Notes: a model not told the origin generated them from the sequence alone. 64,000 bases of DNA from RGIG4608 sp045643885 (GCA_045643885.1 JAZRFY010000014.1:24650-88649); one strand, 5' to 3'; counted from the stretch's first letter, positions 1 through 7,411 are shown. A program made the numbers and translations.

Positions 1-1
1 G

Positions 2-46
2 GAAAACCTTGACGGTGTAATTGCCGCTCTTTCAAAGCTTAACTAA
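2..46 (+). CDS. 3' end of a gene cut by the window edge
   Basis: An open frame entering from the left edge ends at TAA 44-46 and encodes only ENLDGVIAALSKLN. It is followed at once by a strong hairpin, which supports it as a genuine gene end. Fourteen residues are too few to identify the product. Confidence 0.5.
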   Translation, partial: ENLDGVIAALSKLN

Positions 47-66
47 TCACAAAAATAATAGAAACA

Positions 67-94
67 CGATCCAAGTCCTTTCGGACTTGGATCG
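67..94 (+). terminator. 12-bp perfect hairpin after the partial gene
   Basis: CGATCCAAGTCC (67-78) pairs perfectly with GGACTTGGATCG (83-94) around a TTTC loop. The following sequence (ATTCATAT) has no clean T-run, so termination may be partial and lead into the next gene 12 bases downstream. Confidence 0.55.
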
Positions 95-106
95 ATTCAT
101 ATAATC

Positions 107-427
107 ATGGAAAAAACATTTAATACAGCAATCACAAATAAAAATTATACAAGATTTGCCATCGACCAAACGAATAGAAAAGTAGTGTATCTTGGCTATG
201 ACTTGAAGGCTACAAAAACCGAGTATCAATTGCTTATTGCATTGGAAAATAACGGCAATTCTCCCCTCTCAGCTGAGCAAATTTCAAGCCTTTCAGGCGT
301 TAATTTTACTAAAGAAAGTCTCGCTTTTCACGTTTTGAGCATCAATAATAAGGCAAAGACTATAGGAAACCGTCCTTTGATAAAAAATATTGCCAAAATT
401 GGATATTTTTTGAACGAAGAAATGTAA
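107..427 (+). CDS. Stand-alone OmpR/PhoB-type winged-helix DNA-binding protein
   Basis: A 106-residue protein whose whole length resembles the C-terminal effector domain of OmpR/PhoB response regulators: KTEYQLLIALENN near residues 43-55 matches the start of that domain, FHVLSINNKAKTI fits the recognition-helix segment, and IAKIGYFLNEE fits the terminal hairpin with its G-Y signature. No receiver domain with a phospho-accepting Asp is present, so it is a DNA-binding module without its usual switch. The gene starts only 12 bases after the preceding hairpin and ends 6 bases before the promoter of the next gene. Its targets are unknown. Family fold likely; function inferred. Confidence 0.6.
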   Translation: MEKTFNTAITNKNYTRFAIDQTNRKVVYLGYDLKATKTEYQLLIALENNGNSPLSAEQISSLSGVNFTKESLAFHVLSINNKAKTIGNRPLIKNIAKIGYFLNEEM

Positions 428-433
428 AAATTG

Positions 434-462
434 TTGACAAGATTTATATAATATGCTATAAT
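434..462 (+). promoter_or_regulatory. Consensus sigma-A promoter for mgsA
   Basis: TTGACA (434-439), a 17-base spacer and TATAAT (457-462), with a TG two bases before the -10 box giving an extended -10. This is as strong as such promoters get and points to high expression of the downstream gene. Confidence 0.85.
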
Positions 463-542
463 ACTTTTGTAAATTGTGTAAACTTTTATTCGTACTTTGG
501 TTTTGTTATTTTAGTTGTTTATATACACAGAAAGGACACAAG

Positions 543-977
543 ATGGAAATTGCAATTATAGCTCACGATATGAAAAAAGAACTTATGACACAATTCTGTA
601 TCGCTTATTGCGGAATTCTTTCAAAGCATAATCTTTGTGCTACAAGTATTACCGCTAAATATATATCCGAGGCAACAGGCCTTCAGATTGAAAGATTGCT
701 CACAGGTGAGCACGGAGGCGAGCAGCAGATAACATCCCGTCTTGCATATAATGAGATTGACCTTCTCCTCAACTTCAGAGATACACGTTCCTCTTCCACT
801 TATAACGAAGAAGAAGCTGAAATGATGAGAATGTGCGACCTTCACAATATTCCCGTTGCAACCAATATCGCAACCGCCGAGATTCTCGTTCAGGCTCTCG
901 ACCGTGGCGACCTTAACTGGCGCGAGGTTTATAATCCCCGCTCCGAATATAATAGAAAAAGAAGCGGTCTTATCTGA
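543..977 (+). CDS. mgsA: Methylglyoxal synthase-like protein with altered active-site acids
   Basis: A 144-residue protein of the methylglyoxal synthase family, which normally converts dihydroxyacetone phosphate to methylglyoxal and phosphate. The start at 543 is chosen because GAAAGGA lies just upstream; an in-frame start at 474 would place coding sequence right on the promoter's transcript start. Motifs IAIIAHD (H8, D9), GGEQQ (residues 58-62), NFRD (D80) and HNIPVATNIATAEI are clear. By hand alignment to the E. coli enzyme, Asp71 is replaced by Glu60, His98 by Tyr87 and Asp101 by Glu90, while His19, Asp20 and Asp91 are kept. It may be a low-activity enzyme or a relative with a changed role. 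Confidence 0.75.
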   Translation: MEIAIIAHDMKKELMTQFCIAYCGILSKHNLCATSITAKYISEATGLQIERLLTGEHGGEQQITSRLAYNEIDLLLNFRDTRSSSTYNEEEAEMMRMCDLHNIPVATNIATAEILVQALDRGDLNWREVYNPRSEYNRKRSGLI

Positions 978-984
978 TCCGCTA

Positions 985-1180
985 TCATGTTTGGGACACG
1001 TTCCTTCCGATTCGTCTTGCACAGAGATAGAGCCCTTGGCTGTGAGGTTCTTCAAGATGGCGCTTGGAATACCACCCACGCGTTACGTTGAATACCCATT
1101 TTTAAGTTAAAATTTCGGGTGGAACCGTGCGAATTTGTTTATCGCACCCCGAATGGCTTTTGCCATTCGGGGTGTTTTTA
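985..1180 (+). promoter_or_regulatory. T-box leader (tRNA-Thr sensing) of thrS
   Basis: The thrS leader contains the T-box core CGGGTGGAACCGTGCG (1116-1131), which pairs with the NCCA end of uncharged tRNA, and upstream Stem I-like motifs (CAGAGATAG at 1022-1030, GGAAT before the specifier). An ACC threonine codon at 1071-1073 or 1074-1076 is a plausible specifier. The leader ends in a terminator: CACCCCGAATGGC (1145-1157) pairs with GCCATTCGGGGTG (1162-1174) and is followed by T5. Uncharged tRNA-Thr should favour read-through into thrS. Confidence 0.88.
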
Positions 1181-1212
1181 TATGTTAATTTATTTTATAG
1201 GAGATACAAGCT

Positions 1213-3150
1213 ATGAAAATCAAACTTTTTGATCTCGAGCTCAGCTTTGACGCGCCCATCACAGTATATGACGCGGCTCGCTCTGCTGAAAAGATCGATC
1301 GCAGCGTTATTGCTGCAAAGGTAAACGGTGAGGTAGTTGCACTTAATCACCTTATCGAAAACGATGCAGAGGTTGAGCTTCTCACTTTCAAAGAAGCAGA
1401 CGGCAAGCACGTTTTCAATCACACAGCAAGCCACATTCTTGCTCAGGCAGTTAAACGCCTCTATCCCGAAACAAAGCTCACTATCGGTCCCGCTATCGAA
1501 AACGGCTTCTACTATGACTTCGATTCCGAGGTTTCCTTCACTCCCGAGATTCTTGCAAAGCTCGAAGCGGAAATGAAGAAAATCGTTAAGGAAAACCACC
1601 TTATCACAAGAAGCGAATTGCCCCGTCAGGAAGCTATTGCTCTTATGACAGAAAAGAACGAGCCCTATAAGGTTCAGCTTATCGAGGAGCTTTCCGAGGA
1701 TGCAACAATAAGCTTCTATACACAGGGCGAATTCACAGACCTCTGTGCAGGTCCTCACCTCTTCTCTACAGGTGCTGTAAAGGCTATCAAGCTCACACAG
1801 TGCACAGGTGCTTATTGGAAGGGTGACCAGAAGAATAAGATGCTTCAAAGAGTTTATGGCGTTGCCTTCCCCTCCAAGGACGAGCTCAACGCATACATCA
1901 CAATGCTTGAAGAAGCAAGAAAGCGCGACCACAACAAGATTGGCCGTGAGCTTGAATATTTCACAACAGTTGACTCCATCGGTCAGGGCTTGCCCATCCT
2001 TCTTCCCAAGGGTTCAAAGGTTATCCAGACTCTTCAAAGATGGATCGAGGACGAGGAGCAAAGACGTGGTTACCTTCTCACAAAGACTCCCCTTATGGCA
2101 AAGCGAGACCTCTATAAGATTTCCGGTCACTGGGATCACTACCGTGACGGTATGTTCATCCTCGGCGATCCCGACGATGAAACAAAGGAATGCTTTGCAC
2201 TCCGTCCTATGACATGTCCCTTCCAGTATCAGGTATTCCTCAACAAGAAGAGATCCTATCGCGACCTTCCTATGAGACTTGGTGAAACATCCACACTCTT
2301 CAGAAATGAGGATAGCGGTGAAATGCACGGCCTTATCCGTGTTCGTCAGTTCACAATTTCCGAAGGACACCTCGTTCTTCGTCCCGAGCAGCTTGAAGAG
2401 GAATTCAAGGGTTGCCTTGACCTTGCTCTCTACTGCCTTGAAACTCTCGGACTTCTTGAAGACTGCACATTCCGTTTCTCTCAGTGGGATCCCAAGCGTA
2501 CAGATAAATACGAGGGTACTCCCGAGCAGTGGGATGAAGCTCAGTCCATCATGGAAAAGCTTCTTGATGCTAACATCGGTCGTGAAAACTACGTTGTAGG
2601 TATCGACGAGGCTGCATTCTACGGTCCTAAGCTCGACATTCAGTGCAAGAACGTTTTCGGCAAGGAAGATACAATCGTTACTATCCAGGTAGATATGCTC
2701 CTTGCAAAGAAGTTCGGCATGGAATATGTTGACTCCGATAATACTCTTAAGACTCCCTACATCATCCATAGAACTTCAATGGGATGTTATGAAAGAACTC
2801 TTGCACTCCTTGTTGGAAAGTATGCAGGTGCTCTTCCCACTTGGATGGCTCCCGTTCAGGTTAAGATGCTCCCCATGGGTGACGCTCAGGTTGAATATTG
2901 TGATGAGCTTTCAAGAAAGCTCACTGCTCTCGGCATCAGAAACGAGGTTGATAGAAGAAACGAAACTATCGGCTATAAGATCAGAAACGCTCAGCAGGAA
3001 AAGGTTCCCTATATGCTCGTTGTGGGTGGTAAGGAGCTTGAGGCAGGTACAGTTGCAGTTCGTTCTCGTAAGGACGGCGACATCGGTACAATGACAGCTG
3101 ACGAATTCATCCTTAAGATTGCAAAGGAAATTGCAGATAAGGCAAGATAA
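1213..3150 (+). CDS. thrS: Threonyl-tRNA synthetase
   Basis: A 645-residue class II synthetase that charges tRNA-Thr. Order: TGS domain (about 1-62), editing/SAD domain with HTASH near residues 76-80 and DLCAGPH, catalytic core, C-terminal anticodon-binding domain. The catalytic core shows MTCPFQYQVF carrying the zinc-ligand Cys, motif 2 (LFRNEDSGEMHGLIRVRQF) and a motif 3 region reading HRTSMGCYERTLALL. Length is normal. The start is supported by ATAGGAGA upstream. It sits alone behind the T-box and is closed by a strong terminator, so it is a single-gene unit regulated by threonine-tRNA charging. Confidence 0.97.
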   Translation: MKIKLFDLELSFDAPITVYDAARSAEKIDRSVIAAKVNGEVVALNHLIENDAEVELLTFKEADGKHVFNHTASHILAQAVKRLYPETKLTIGPAIENGFYYDFDSEVSFTPEILAKLEAEMKKIVKENHLITRSELPRQEAIALMTEKNEPYKVQLIEELSEDATISFYTQGEFTDLCAGPHLFSTGAVKAIKLTQCTGAYWKGDQKNKMLQRVYGVAFPSKDELNAYITMLEEARKRDHNKIGRELEYFTTVDSIGQGLPILLPKGSKVIQTLQRWIEDEEQRRGYLLTKTPLMAKRDLYKISGHWDHYRDGMFILGDPDDETKECFALRPMTCPFQYQVFLNKKRSYRDLPMRLGETSTLFRNEDSGEMHGLIRVRQFTISEGHLVLRPEQLEEEFKGCLDLALYCLETLGLLEDCTFRFSQWDPKRTDKYEGTPEQWDEAQSIMEKLLDANIGRENYVVGIDEAAFYGPKLDIQCKNVFGKEDTIVTIQVDMLLAKKFGMEYVDSDNTLKTPYIIHRTSMGCYERTLALLVGKYAGALPTWMAPVQVKMLPMGDAQVEYCDELSRKLTALGIRNEVDRRNETIGYKIRNAQQEKVPYMLVVGGKELEAGTVAVRSRKDGDIGTMTADEFILKIAKEIADKAR

Positions 3151-3162
3151 GCCTGTAAAAAC

Positions 3163-3195
3163 AAATGCACTTGTGTTTTTCACAAGTGCATTTTT
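3163..3195 (+). terminator. thrS terminator
   Basis: AAATGCACTTGTG (3163-3175) pairs with CACAAGTGCATTT (3181-3193) across a T5 loop and runs into a T-tract. Confidence 0.85.
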
Positions 3196-3222
3196 GTTTT
3201 TCTTGATTTGTATTACCTAAAT

Positions 3223-3251
3223 AAAAAACAGCAGGCTCTCCTGCTGTTTTT
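3223..3251 (-). terminator. mntP terminator
   Basis: AAAACAGCAGG (3225-3235) pairs with CCTGCTGTTTT (3240-3250). On the minus strand it is followed by a T-run and lies 4 bases past the mntP stop codon. Confidence 0.85.
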
Positions 3252-3254
3252 AAA

Positions 3255-3848
3255 TTACATATTTTCAAACAAAGGAATGATTACGTCCTTTGCGAATGTG
3301 TATATACCGATGCAAACAAGTATTACGCCACCCAAAACAGTTGCCTTGCTTGAAAGCATATTGCCAAACTTTTTACCTGCCCAAACACCAAAGATACAAA
3401 TGATGAAGGTTACCAAAGCAATAACTAAAACACTGACAAGTGCCTTTACGATATCGTAATCAACCATAGTAAAGCCTGCAGTGAGTGCGTCGATAGACGT
3501 TGCAACACCCTGTATCATAAGTGCTCCAAAGCCAACTGCACAATCCTCGCAGTCGCAATCCTTTTTGATTCCGTCATAGATCATCTTGCCACCTATGTAT
3601 GAAAGGATGATGAGCGCTATGTAAGGAATAATCTTCTCAATGAAAGAAATCTTGTTGGCAATGCCAATGCATGCCCATCCTATAAAGGGCATAAGTGCCT
3701 GAAAGAACGCAAAAACACCTGCTATAGTGCACATTCTTCCTATCTTCATCTTGTTTTCGTTCATACCGTTAGCGAGTGCCACGGAAAAAGCATCCATAGC
3801 CAATGCTATGCCAAGCGTGATACTGATTGCAAAAAATTCAAATCCCAT
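3255..3848 (-). CDS. mntP: Manganese efflux pump MntP
   Basis: A 197-residue inner-membrane protein of the MntP (YebN) family, which exports Mn2+. Six hydrophobic segments form two related halves; family signatures include an acidic intramembrane residue in AMDAFSVALANG near the N-terminus and the matching SIDALTAGF in the second half. A loop with CDCEDC sits between the halves. The start is set at 3848 because AAGGAGAT lies just before it; the upstream ATG at 3863 would place this ribosome site inside the coding region. The leader is a manganese riboswitch, which agrees with the assignment. Confidence 0.93.
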   Translation of the reverse strand: MGFEFFAISITLGIALAMDAFSVALANGMNENKMKIGRMCTIAGVFAFFQALMPFIGWACIGIANKISFIEKIIPYIALIILSYIGGKMIYDGIKKDCDCEDCAVGFGALMIQGVATSIDALTAGFTMVDYDIVKALVSVLVIALVTFIICIFGVWAGKKFGNMLSSKATVLGGVILVCIGIYTFAKDVIIPLFENM

Positions 3849-3892
3849 TTTTATCTCCTTCATTTTTTGACCATTGTGAGAAACGACAAAAA

Positions 3893-4035
3893 AATAAACT
3901 CACGTATAGCTTCAGAGTCCACCACTCGTAAAGTTATACGTAAGTCTTGCAATTTAAAGTAAGCCAGAGGATTTCTCCCCAGTATGTTGACTTGCTCCGA
4001 TTTTTCTCTCGGTTGCTACTCCCTTACCAAACCTT
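3893..4035 (-). promoter_or_regulatory. yybP-ykoY manganese riboswitch
   Basis: Reading the minus strand, the leader holds the hallmark blocks of the yybP-ykoY (mntP) aptamer: AAGGGAGTAGC, GTCAACATACTGG, ATCCTCTGGCTTAC and GCAAGACTTACGTATA. The last block can instead pair with TATACGTGAGT just before a T-rich run, forming a terminator. This is the usual arrangement in which Mn2+ binding to the aptamer prevents termination and turns mntP on. Confidence 0.9.
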
Positions 4036-4039
4036 GGAG

Positions 4040-4068
4040 ATTATACCATAAAAGACATGGTTTGTCAA
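4040..4068 (-). promoter_or_regulatory. Promoter of the mntP riboswitch transcript
   Basis: Minus-strand TTGACA (4068-4063), 17-base spacer and TATAAT (4045-4040), directly upstream of the aptamer. Confidence 0.88.
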
Positions 4069-4072
4069 CCCC

Positions 4073-4101
4073 TAAAAAAGATAGGGCAAAAGCCCTATCT
4101 T
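4073..4101 (-). terminator. gtrA terminator
   Basis: AAAGATAGGGC pairs with GCCCTATCTTT across a four-base loop just past the gtrA stop; the minus strand continues into T6. Confidence 0.85.
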
Positions 4102-4517
4102 TATTTCTTTTCAGCAGTATCGCAAGAATTTCTATAAACGACGAATCGCATATACAAAAACTCAAGCACGAGATTTGCCACCATATTGATGCCCTCAACA
4201 AGATATTCGTTCATACCGACACTAGTTGCCCATCCCATAAACCAGGTGGAGGCAGGTGTGAATACCAAGTAGAAGAGCGCCACCAAAACCATTGATTTGA
4301 CAAGGTTGTTTGATGACTTGAAGGTCACCTTTCTGTTGATGGTGAAATTCCAGATCACCGACAAAACAAGCGCAATAAAGTGAGAGGTTGCCTCGTGGCT
4401 CTCTCCCAAAATAAGCTCGTTCAAAAGGGTAAATGATCCAATCTGAATTATTCCTGCGCTGAATGAAATAAGCGCAAATTTGATTGCTCTAAACAGTTCT
4501 CTACTGTCCTTCTTCAT
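4101..4517 (-). CDS. GtrA-family membrane protein
   Basis: A 138-residue protein with four predicted membrane helices of the GtrA family, whose members are thought to help move lipid-linked sugars across the membrane. The motifs FALISFSAGIIQ, VLSVIWNFTINRKVTF and LVLEFLYMRFVVYR are typical; the N-F-x-x-N-R-K/R-x-x-F signature in the middle is clear. The start at 4517 is preceded by CGGAGATATTT; an upstream in-frame start at 4547 lacks a ribosome site. It is transcribed alone, so its partner glycosyltransferase is not visible here. Confidence 0.85.
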   Translation of the reverse strand: MKKDSRELFRAIKFALISFSAGIIQIGSFTLLNELILGESHEATSHFIALVLSVIWNFTINRKVTFKSSNNLVKSMVLVALFYLVFTPASTWFMGWATSVGMNEYLVEGINMVANLVLEFLYMRFVVYRNSCDTAEKK

Positions 4518-4577
4518 AAATATCTCCGTTCTATCCCCTAAGGGCAAGCAGATAAAATATAGTCCCTGCTTGGCTTG

Positions 4578-4632
4578 ATTTTACCATATATCAAACAATA
4601 ATGCAAGGACTATTTGTGAACACGTTCACAAA
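4578..4632 (-). promoter_or_regulatory. gtrA promoter with an upstream palindrome
   Basis: Minus-strand TTGCAT (4606-4601), 17-base spacer and TAAAAT (4583-4578). Just upstream of the -35 box lies the inverted repeat TTTGTGAAC-AC-GTTCACAAA (4613-4632), with nine-base arms and a two-base centre, too tight for an RNA hairpin and placed where activators bind. Its binding protein is unknown. Confidence 0.6.
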
Positions 4633-4643
4633 CACAAGTAAGA

Positions 4644-4667
4644 AAGGACGGAGATTATCTCCGTCCC
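4644..4667 (-). terminator. Terminator of the lipoprotein gene
   Basis: GGACGGAGA (4646-4654) pairs with TCTCCGTCC (4658-4666) around a three-base loop; the minus strand continues TTTCTT. Confidence 0.7.
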
Positions 4668-4672
4668 TCAAA

Positions 4673-5383
4673 TCATTCTTCAATATAGTATAAAACGATA
4701 TAGTTTTTGCTCTCGTTGTAGCTTGAAAGTGCCTTTCCCTCTCTAAGCTCGTCAAGAACGGTATAACTTCCGTCCGCATGCAACGCGATGGCATAGGTAG
4801 CTGTATCTGATGCAATGTTGTAAGAAATCATCTCACTGAATTTTGCAACGAACATATCCTCACCCTTGGTAACCTCAACCTCGTGAAGAGTCTCGGTTTC
4901 TCCGTTTCTGACCATGGCAACTATCTCGTCAAGAGTAAGACTTGCCAATCTCTGAATTGGAGTGAAGGTGTAATAAATATCCTTGTAGCTAAACACAAGA
5001 TATTTCTCTCCGTTAAGCATCTCCATGCAGTCACCGGTAATAGACACGCCGTTATCGAATATCATATATACCTTTGTGTAGTTGCCTGTATGCTCATAGG
5101 TGAAGGTTCCACTCATTTTTTCACCGTCCCAGGAAACGAACGAAACGCCCCCGTCAGTTGTAAAGCTGATAGAGATGGATGAAAAATCTGCTCTTGCAAA
5201 GGGATAGATCTCGTTAGCCTGAGCAAATCCGAACTCGCGCTCAACTCCACCCATAAAGACCATGTTCATCTTGCAGCTTGAAAGATACCACTGCTCCTCA
5301 GTTGGAACAAGACGGCATCCCGAAAAAAGTGTTAAAATCAATATTGTAAGTATAATAAAAGAAGTAATCCTTGCTATTTTCAT
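4673..5383 (-). CDS. Lipoprotein of unknown function
   Basis: A 236-residue protein that begins with a typical lipoprotein signal: positive N-terminus, hydrophobic stretch and lipobox LFSGC with Cys23, so it should be anchored on the outer face of the membrane. The mature part is rich in beta-type sequence such as SISISFTTDGGVSFVSWDGE and alternates polar and aromatic residues, as in small extracellular beta-fold domains, but no family is recognised. It stands as a single-gene unit with its own terminator. Function unknown. Confidence 0.75.
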   Translation of the reverse strand: MKIARITSFIILTILILTLFSGCRLVPTEEQWYLSSCKMNMVFMGGVEREFGFAQANEIYPFARADFSSISISFTTDGGVSFVSWDGEKMSGTFTYEHTGNYTKVYMIFDNGVSITGDCMEMLNGEKYLVFSYKDIYYTFTPIQRLASLTLDEIVAMVRNGETETLHEVEVTKGEDMFVAKFSEMISYNIASDTATYAIALHADGSYTVLDELREGKALSSYNESKNYIVLYYIEE

Positions 5384-5497
5384 TGATATTCTCCTTGATG
5401 CGTGTGTTAATACATATATGATAACACATCAAAGTTAAAAAAGCAATCCGTTTAAGCAAAAAGTATCATAAAAATAAATAAATTTGCCAAAAAGCTA

Positions 5498-5526
5498 TTG
5501 ACAAACCACGAAAAATCATATATAAT
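5498..5526 (+). promoter_or_regulatory. Promoter of tRNA-Ser
   Basis: Perfect TTGACA (5498-5503), 17-base spacer, perfect TATAAT (5521-5526), as expected for a stable-RNA gene. Confidence 0.88.
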
Positions 5527-5570
5527 AATTGGGCGTGAACGGATGCAAGCGGCAGTTCACCAAGTACTTT

Positions 5571-5663
5571 GGAGAAGTACTCAAGAGGCCGAAGAGGCGC
5601 CCCTGCTAAGGGTGTAGGCCGGGATTAACCGGCGCGAGAGTTCAAATCTCTCCTTCTCCGCCA
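5571..5663 (+). tRNA. tRNA-Ser (anticodon GCU)
   Basis: The acceptor stem GGAGAAG (5571-5577) pairs with CTTCTCC (5653-5659), followed by discriminator G and an encoded CCA. A long variable arm marks a class II tRNA. The anticodon loop reads CTGCTAA, giving GCT (RNA GCU), which decodes AGC/AGU serine codons. The last 20 bases (5645-5664) are duplicated at 8513-8532. Confidence 0.95.
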
Positions 5664-5669
5664 AAAAAT

Positions 5670-5700
5670 AAAACCACCCAATCGGGTGGTTTTATTTTTT
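5670..5700 (+). terminator. tRNA-Ser terminator
   Basis: AAAACCACCC (5670-5679) pairs with GGGTGGTTTT (5684-5693), then ATTTTTT. Confidence 0.88.
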
Positions 5701-5895
5701 GCCTGAATTGGATATTTGAGGTCGTAAGAGCGACGGGACCGGCAAGGGCGAGCGAGTAAAAACATCGCAGTGCGATGTTTTTACGAAGCGAAGGAGCCAA
5801 AGCAAGGAGTATCGGGGGTGAAGCTACGCTTTACGACCGAGACGACTATGCGACGCGAGTGGGTGGCGAAGCCACGAAAATCTCTCATTCCCCTT
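5701..5895 (+). repeat. GC-rich, hairpin-rich segment behind tRNA-Ser
   Basis: This stretch has no gene and is clearly more GC-rich than its surroundings. GTAAAAACATCGCA (5756-5769) and TGCGATGTTTTTAC (5771-5784) form a near-perfect long inverted repeat. An outer pair, GGTCGTAA (5720-5727) with TTACGACC (5831-5838), encloses it, and GTGGCGAAGCCAC follows. The end (AAAATCTCTCATTCCCC near 5875-5892) resembles the tRNA-Ser 3' end. It may be a structured RNA or a non-coding mobile repeat. Confidence 0.5.
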
Positions 5896-5911
5896 AAACA
5901 CAATTTTACCA

Positions 5912-5940
5912 TTGACATAAAAGCATATTTTTGATATCAT
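5912..5940 (+). promoter_or_regulatory. Promoter of the 5988 gene
   Basis: TTGACA (5912-5917), 17-base spacer, TATCAT (5935-5940). Confidence 0.7.
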
Positions 5941-5987
5941 ATTTACATACTTTTGTTAAAACTATTATTTTGAAAGGTGGACTGAAT

Positions 5988-6458
5988 ATGTGGTACGATA
6001 TGCTTATACAAGATGAATTTATTGAATATTTCAGCAACGACAACAACGTTTTCTATACTATAGAAAACGATAAGGAAATCCTTGCGCCCACGTTTCTTCG
6101 TTTTTCAAATATAATAAATGGAATCGTGACTGCTTGGACATTTAACGATTTGCCCATAGAAAAATTAGAGCCTATCTGTGAATATGACAAAGAAGCTCTT
6201 TCCAGCCTATACTTTTGTAGGAAACAGATTGAAAATGAAAAAAGATCTCTTCCAAGCATATGGCATTCAATTCCCTGTGATCCCATATACTCCCGTTATA
6301 ATGTCAACATAGATAAATTAAATGCAGAACAATGTGCAGTCTTACTTATATACCCTTTCTTATCCAGAATGGATGGAAGCTTTGAATTACAATTTCAGCA
6401 AGACGGAAGACTAAAAAAATATCTTTTAGCCCTCAAAGAAAAATCAACAAATGCATAA
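5988..6458 (+). CDS. Hypothetical acidic protein in the tRNA-Ser islet
   Basis: A 156-residue soluble protein with no recognised domain. It is acidic and rich in aromatic and Asn/Asp residues (MWYDMLIQDEFIEYFSND at the start), without a signal peptide or membrane segment. The start at 5988 follows AAAGGTGG at good spacing and suits the promoter; a start at 5931 would lie inside the promoter. Base use is A+T-rich compared with the core genes on either side. It is a single-gene unit with a terminator. Proteins of this sort in small islets are sometimes immunity or accessory factors, but nothing here proves that. Confidence 0.65.
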   Translation: MWYDMLIQDEFIEYFSNDNNVFYTIENDKEILAPTFLRFSNIINGIVTAWTFNDLPIEKLEPICEYDKEALSSLYFCRKQIENEKRSLPSIWHSIPCDPIYSRYNVNIDKLNAEQCAVLLIYPFLSRMDGSFELQFQQDGRLKKYLLALKEKSTNA

Positions 6459-6541
6459 CAAAAAAGGACACCAAACGGTGTCCTTTTTTATATTCAAATA
6501 TTATTTTAAAATATGCTACTACCCCTTATTTTACCCCTTAT
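6457..6541 (+). repeat. Direct repeat copy 1 (terminator plus paired ACCCCTTAT)
   Basis: About 85 bases nearly identical to 8531-8615. It holds a terminator (GGACACC 6466-6472, loop AAAC, GGTGTCC 6477-6483, T6) and then two direct repeats of ACCCCTTAT spaced 13 bases apart. It ends the 5988 gene. Confidence 0.8.
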
Positions 6542-6608
6542 AGAATTTTTGCGCATTAATTTTGTCAAAATATTAAATCAAAAATACATAAAACCATTTT
6601 ATTTTGGT

Positions 6609-7349
6609 TTATTTTTGCTTAAGATTTTTAATGAATTTTGCGAACACAGCTATAAAATAAGACGCATGGATAAATATAGTTGCGAAACAAAAATATTTGA
6701 TAATATTCAAGGTGTAAGCGTTAGCAAAATTGTATGCAAATCCATAGGTTTTATCTAAAAAACCTGAAAGCATGCATGACAAAAGGAAAATCAAGCCGAA
6801 TATTGAATTTATTATACAATGCTTTTTATCCTCGCCTTTTTGAAAATATGATTTTTTCATAAAGCTTAAGAAGGATATATACACATAAGTTAACGGTATT
6901 GATGCAAAAATAAACAAAATCCAAACTATAATATGGCGAATATTATTGGGTACAACGTGGTAGAGCAAGCCGGTTGTTTCTCCGTGGAAGAGAATCAACG
7001 GTATACTATTTGATACTAACGCTATCAATGTTATTAGAATGTATTTTAATAGCTTTTTACGGTCGTTTTTTCTTTCTTCTTTTGAATATTCCGCCGCTTT
7101 TTTCAAGGCATCATTGGTATCGTTTTCCAACGGAGTTTTTCTTCGCTCGCCGTCAATCAGTTCACGGATATCTATTTCATAGAATTCGGAAAGCTCTATT
7201 AATATGGATAAATCAGGCATATTACTTCCCGTTTCCCATCGAGATACGGTTTTGGATGACACATAAAATTTTTCGGACAATTCTTCTTGCGTTAGTCCCT
7301 TTTCATTTCGGAGCTGTTTTAAAAATGCTCCTATCTTTTTTTGATCCAT
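6609..7349 (-). CDS. XRE-family regulator with a C-terminal membrane domain
   Basis: A 246-residue protein. Residues 1-65 form a Cro/C1-type helix-turn-helix (FLKQLRNEKGLTQEELSEKF, then SSKTVSRWETGSNMPDLSIL), so it should bind DNA. After a charged linker (about 65-100) there are four or five hydrophobic helices, so the DNA-binding domain is probably tethered to the membrane facing the cytoplasm. Start ATG 7349 follows AGGAGATTCC. Such membrane-anchored XRE proteins occur in Firmicutes accessory regions; the ligand and targets are unknown. It is strongly A+T-rich and lies between the two direct repeats of the islet, which hints at acquisition. Confidence 0.8.
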   Translation of the reverse strand: MDQKKIGAFLKQLRNEKGLTQEELSEKFYVSSKTVSRWETGSNMPDLSILIELSEFYEIDIRELIDGERRKTPLENDTNDALKKAAEYSKEERKNDRKKLLKYILITLIALVSNSIPLILFHGETTGLLYHVVPNNIRHIIVWILFIFASIPLTYVYISFLSFMKKSYFQKGEDKKHCIINSIFGLIFLLSCMLSGFLDKTYGFAYNFANAYTLNIIKYFCFATIFIHASYFIAVFAKFIKNLKQK

Positions 7350-7382
7350 TGGAATCTCCTAAATATATATTTATACTAAAAT

Positions 7383-7411
7383 ATTATATCATTTTCATTA
7401 GAATTTTTCAA
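7383..7411 (-). promoter_or_regulatory. Promoter of the XRE regulator
   Basis: Minus-strand TTGAAA (7411-7406), 17-base spacer, TATAAT (7388-7383). Confidence 0.75.

Noticed and set aside
474..543. Longer N-terminus for the methylglyoxal synthase
   Set aside because: The extra 23 residues would start within 12 bases of the -10 box and are not part of the family; the start at 543 has a ribosome site.
1195..1932. 245-codon frame antisense to thrS
   Set aside because: thrS is certain on the other strand; this is a codon-bias shadow, as are the other antisense frames over thrS.
4555..4612. Loose TAGTCC...GGACTA pairing as a gtrA terminator or leader structure
   Set aside because: The arms contain mismatches and span the promoter; the pairing is likely fortuitous.
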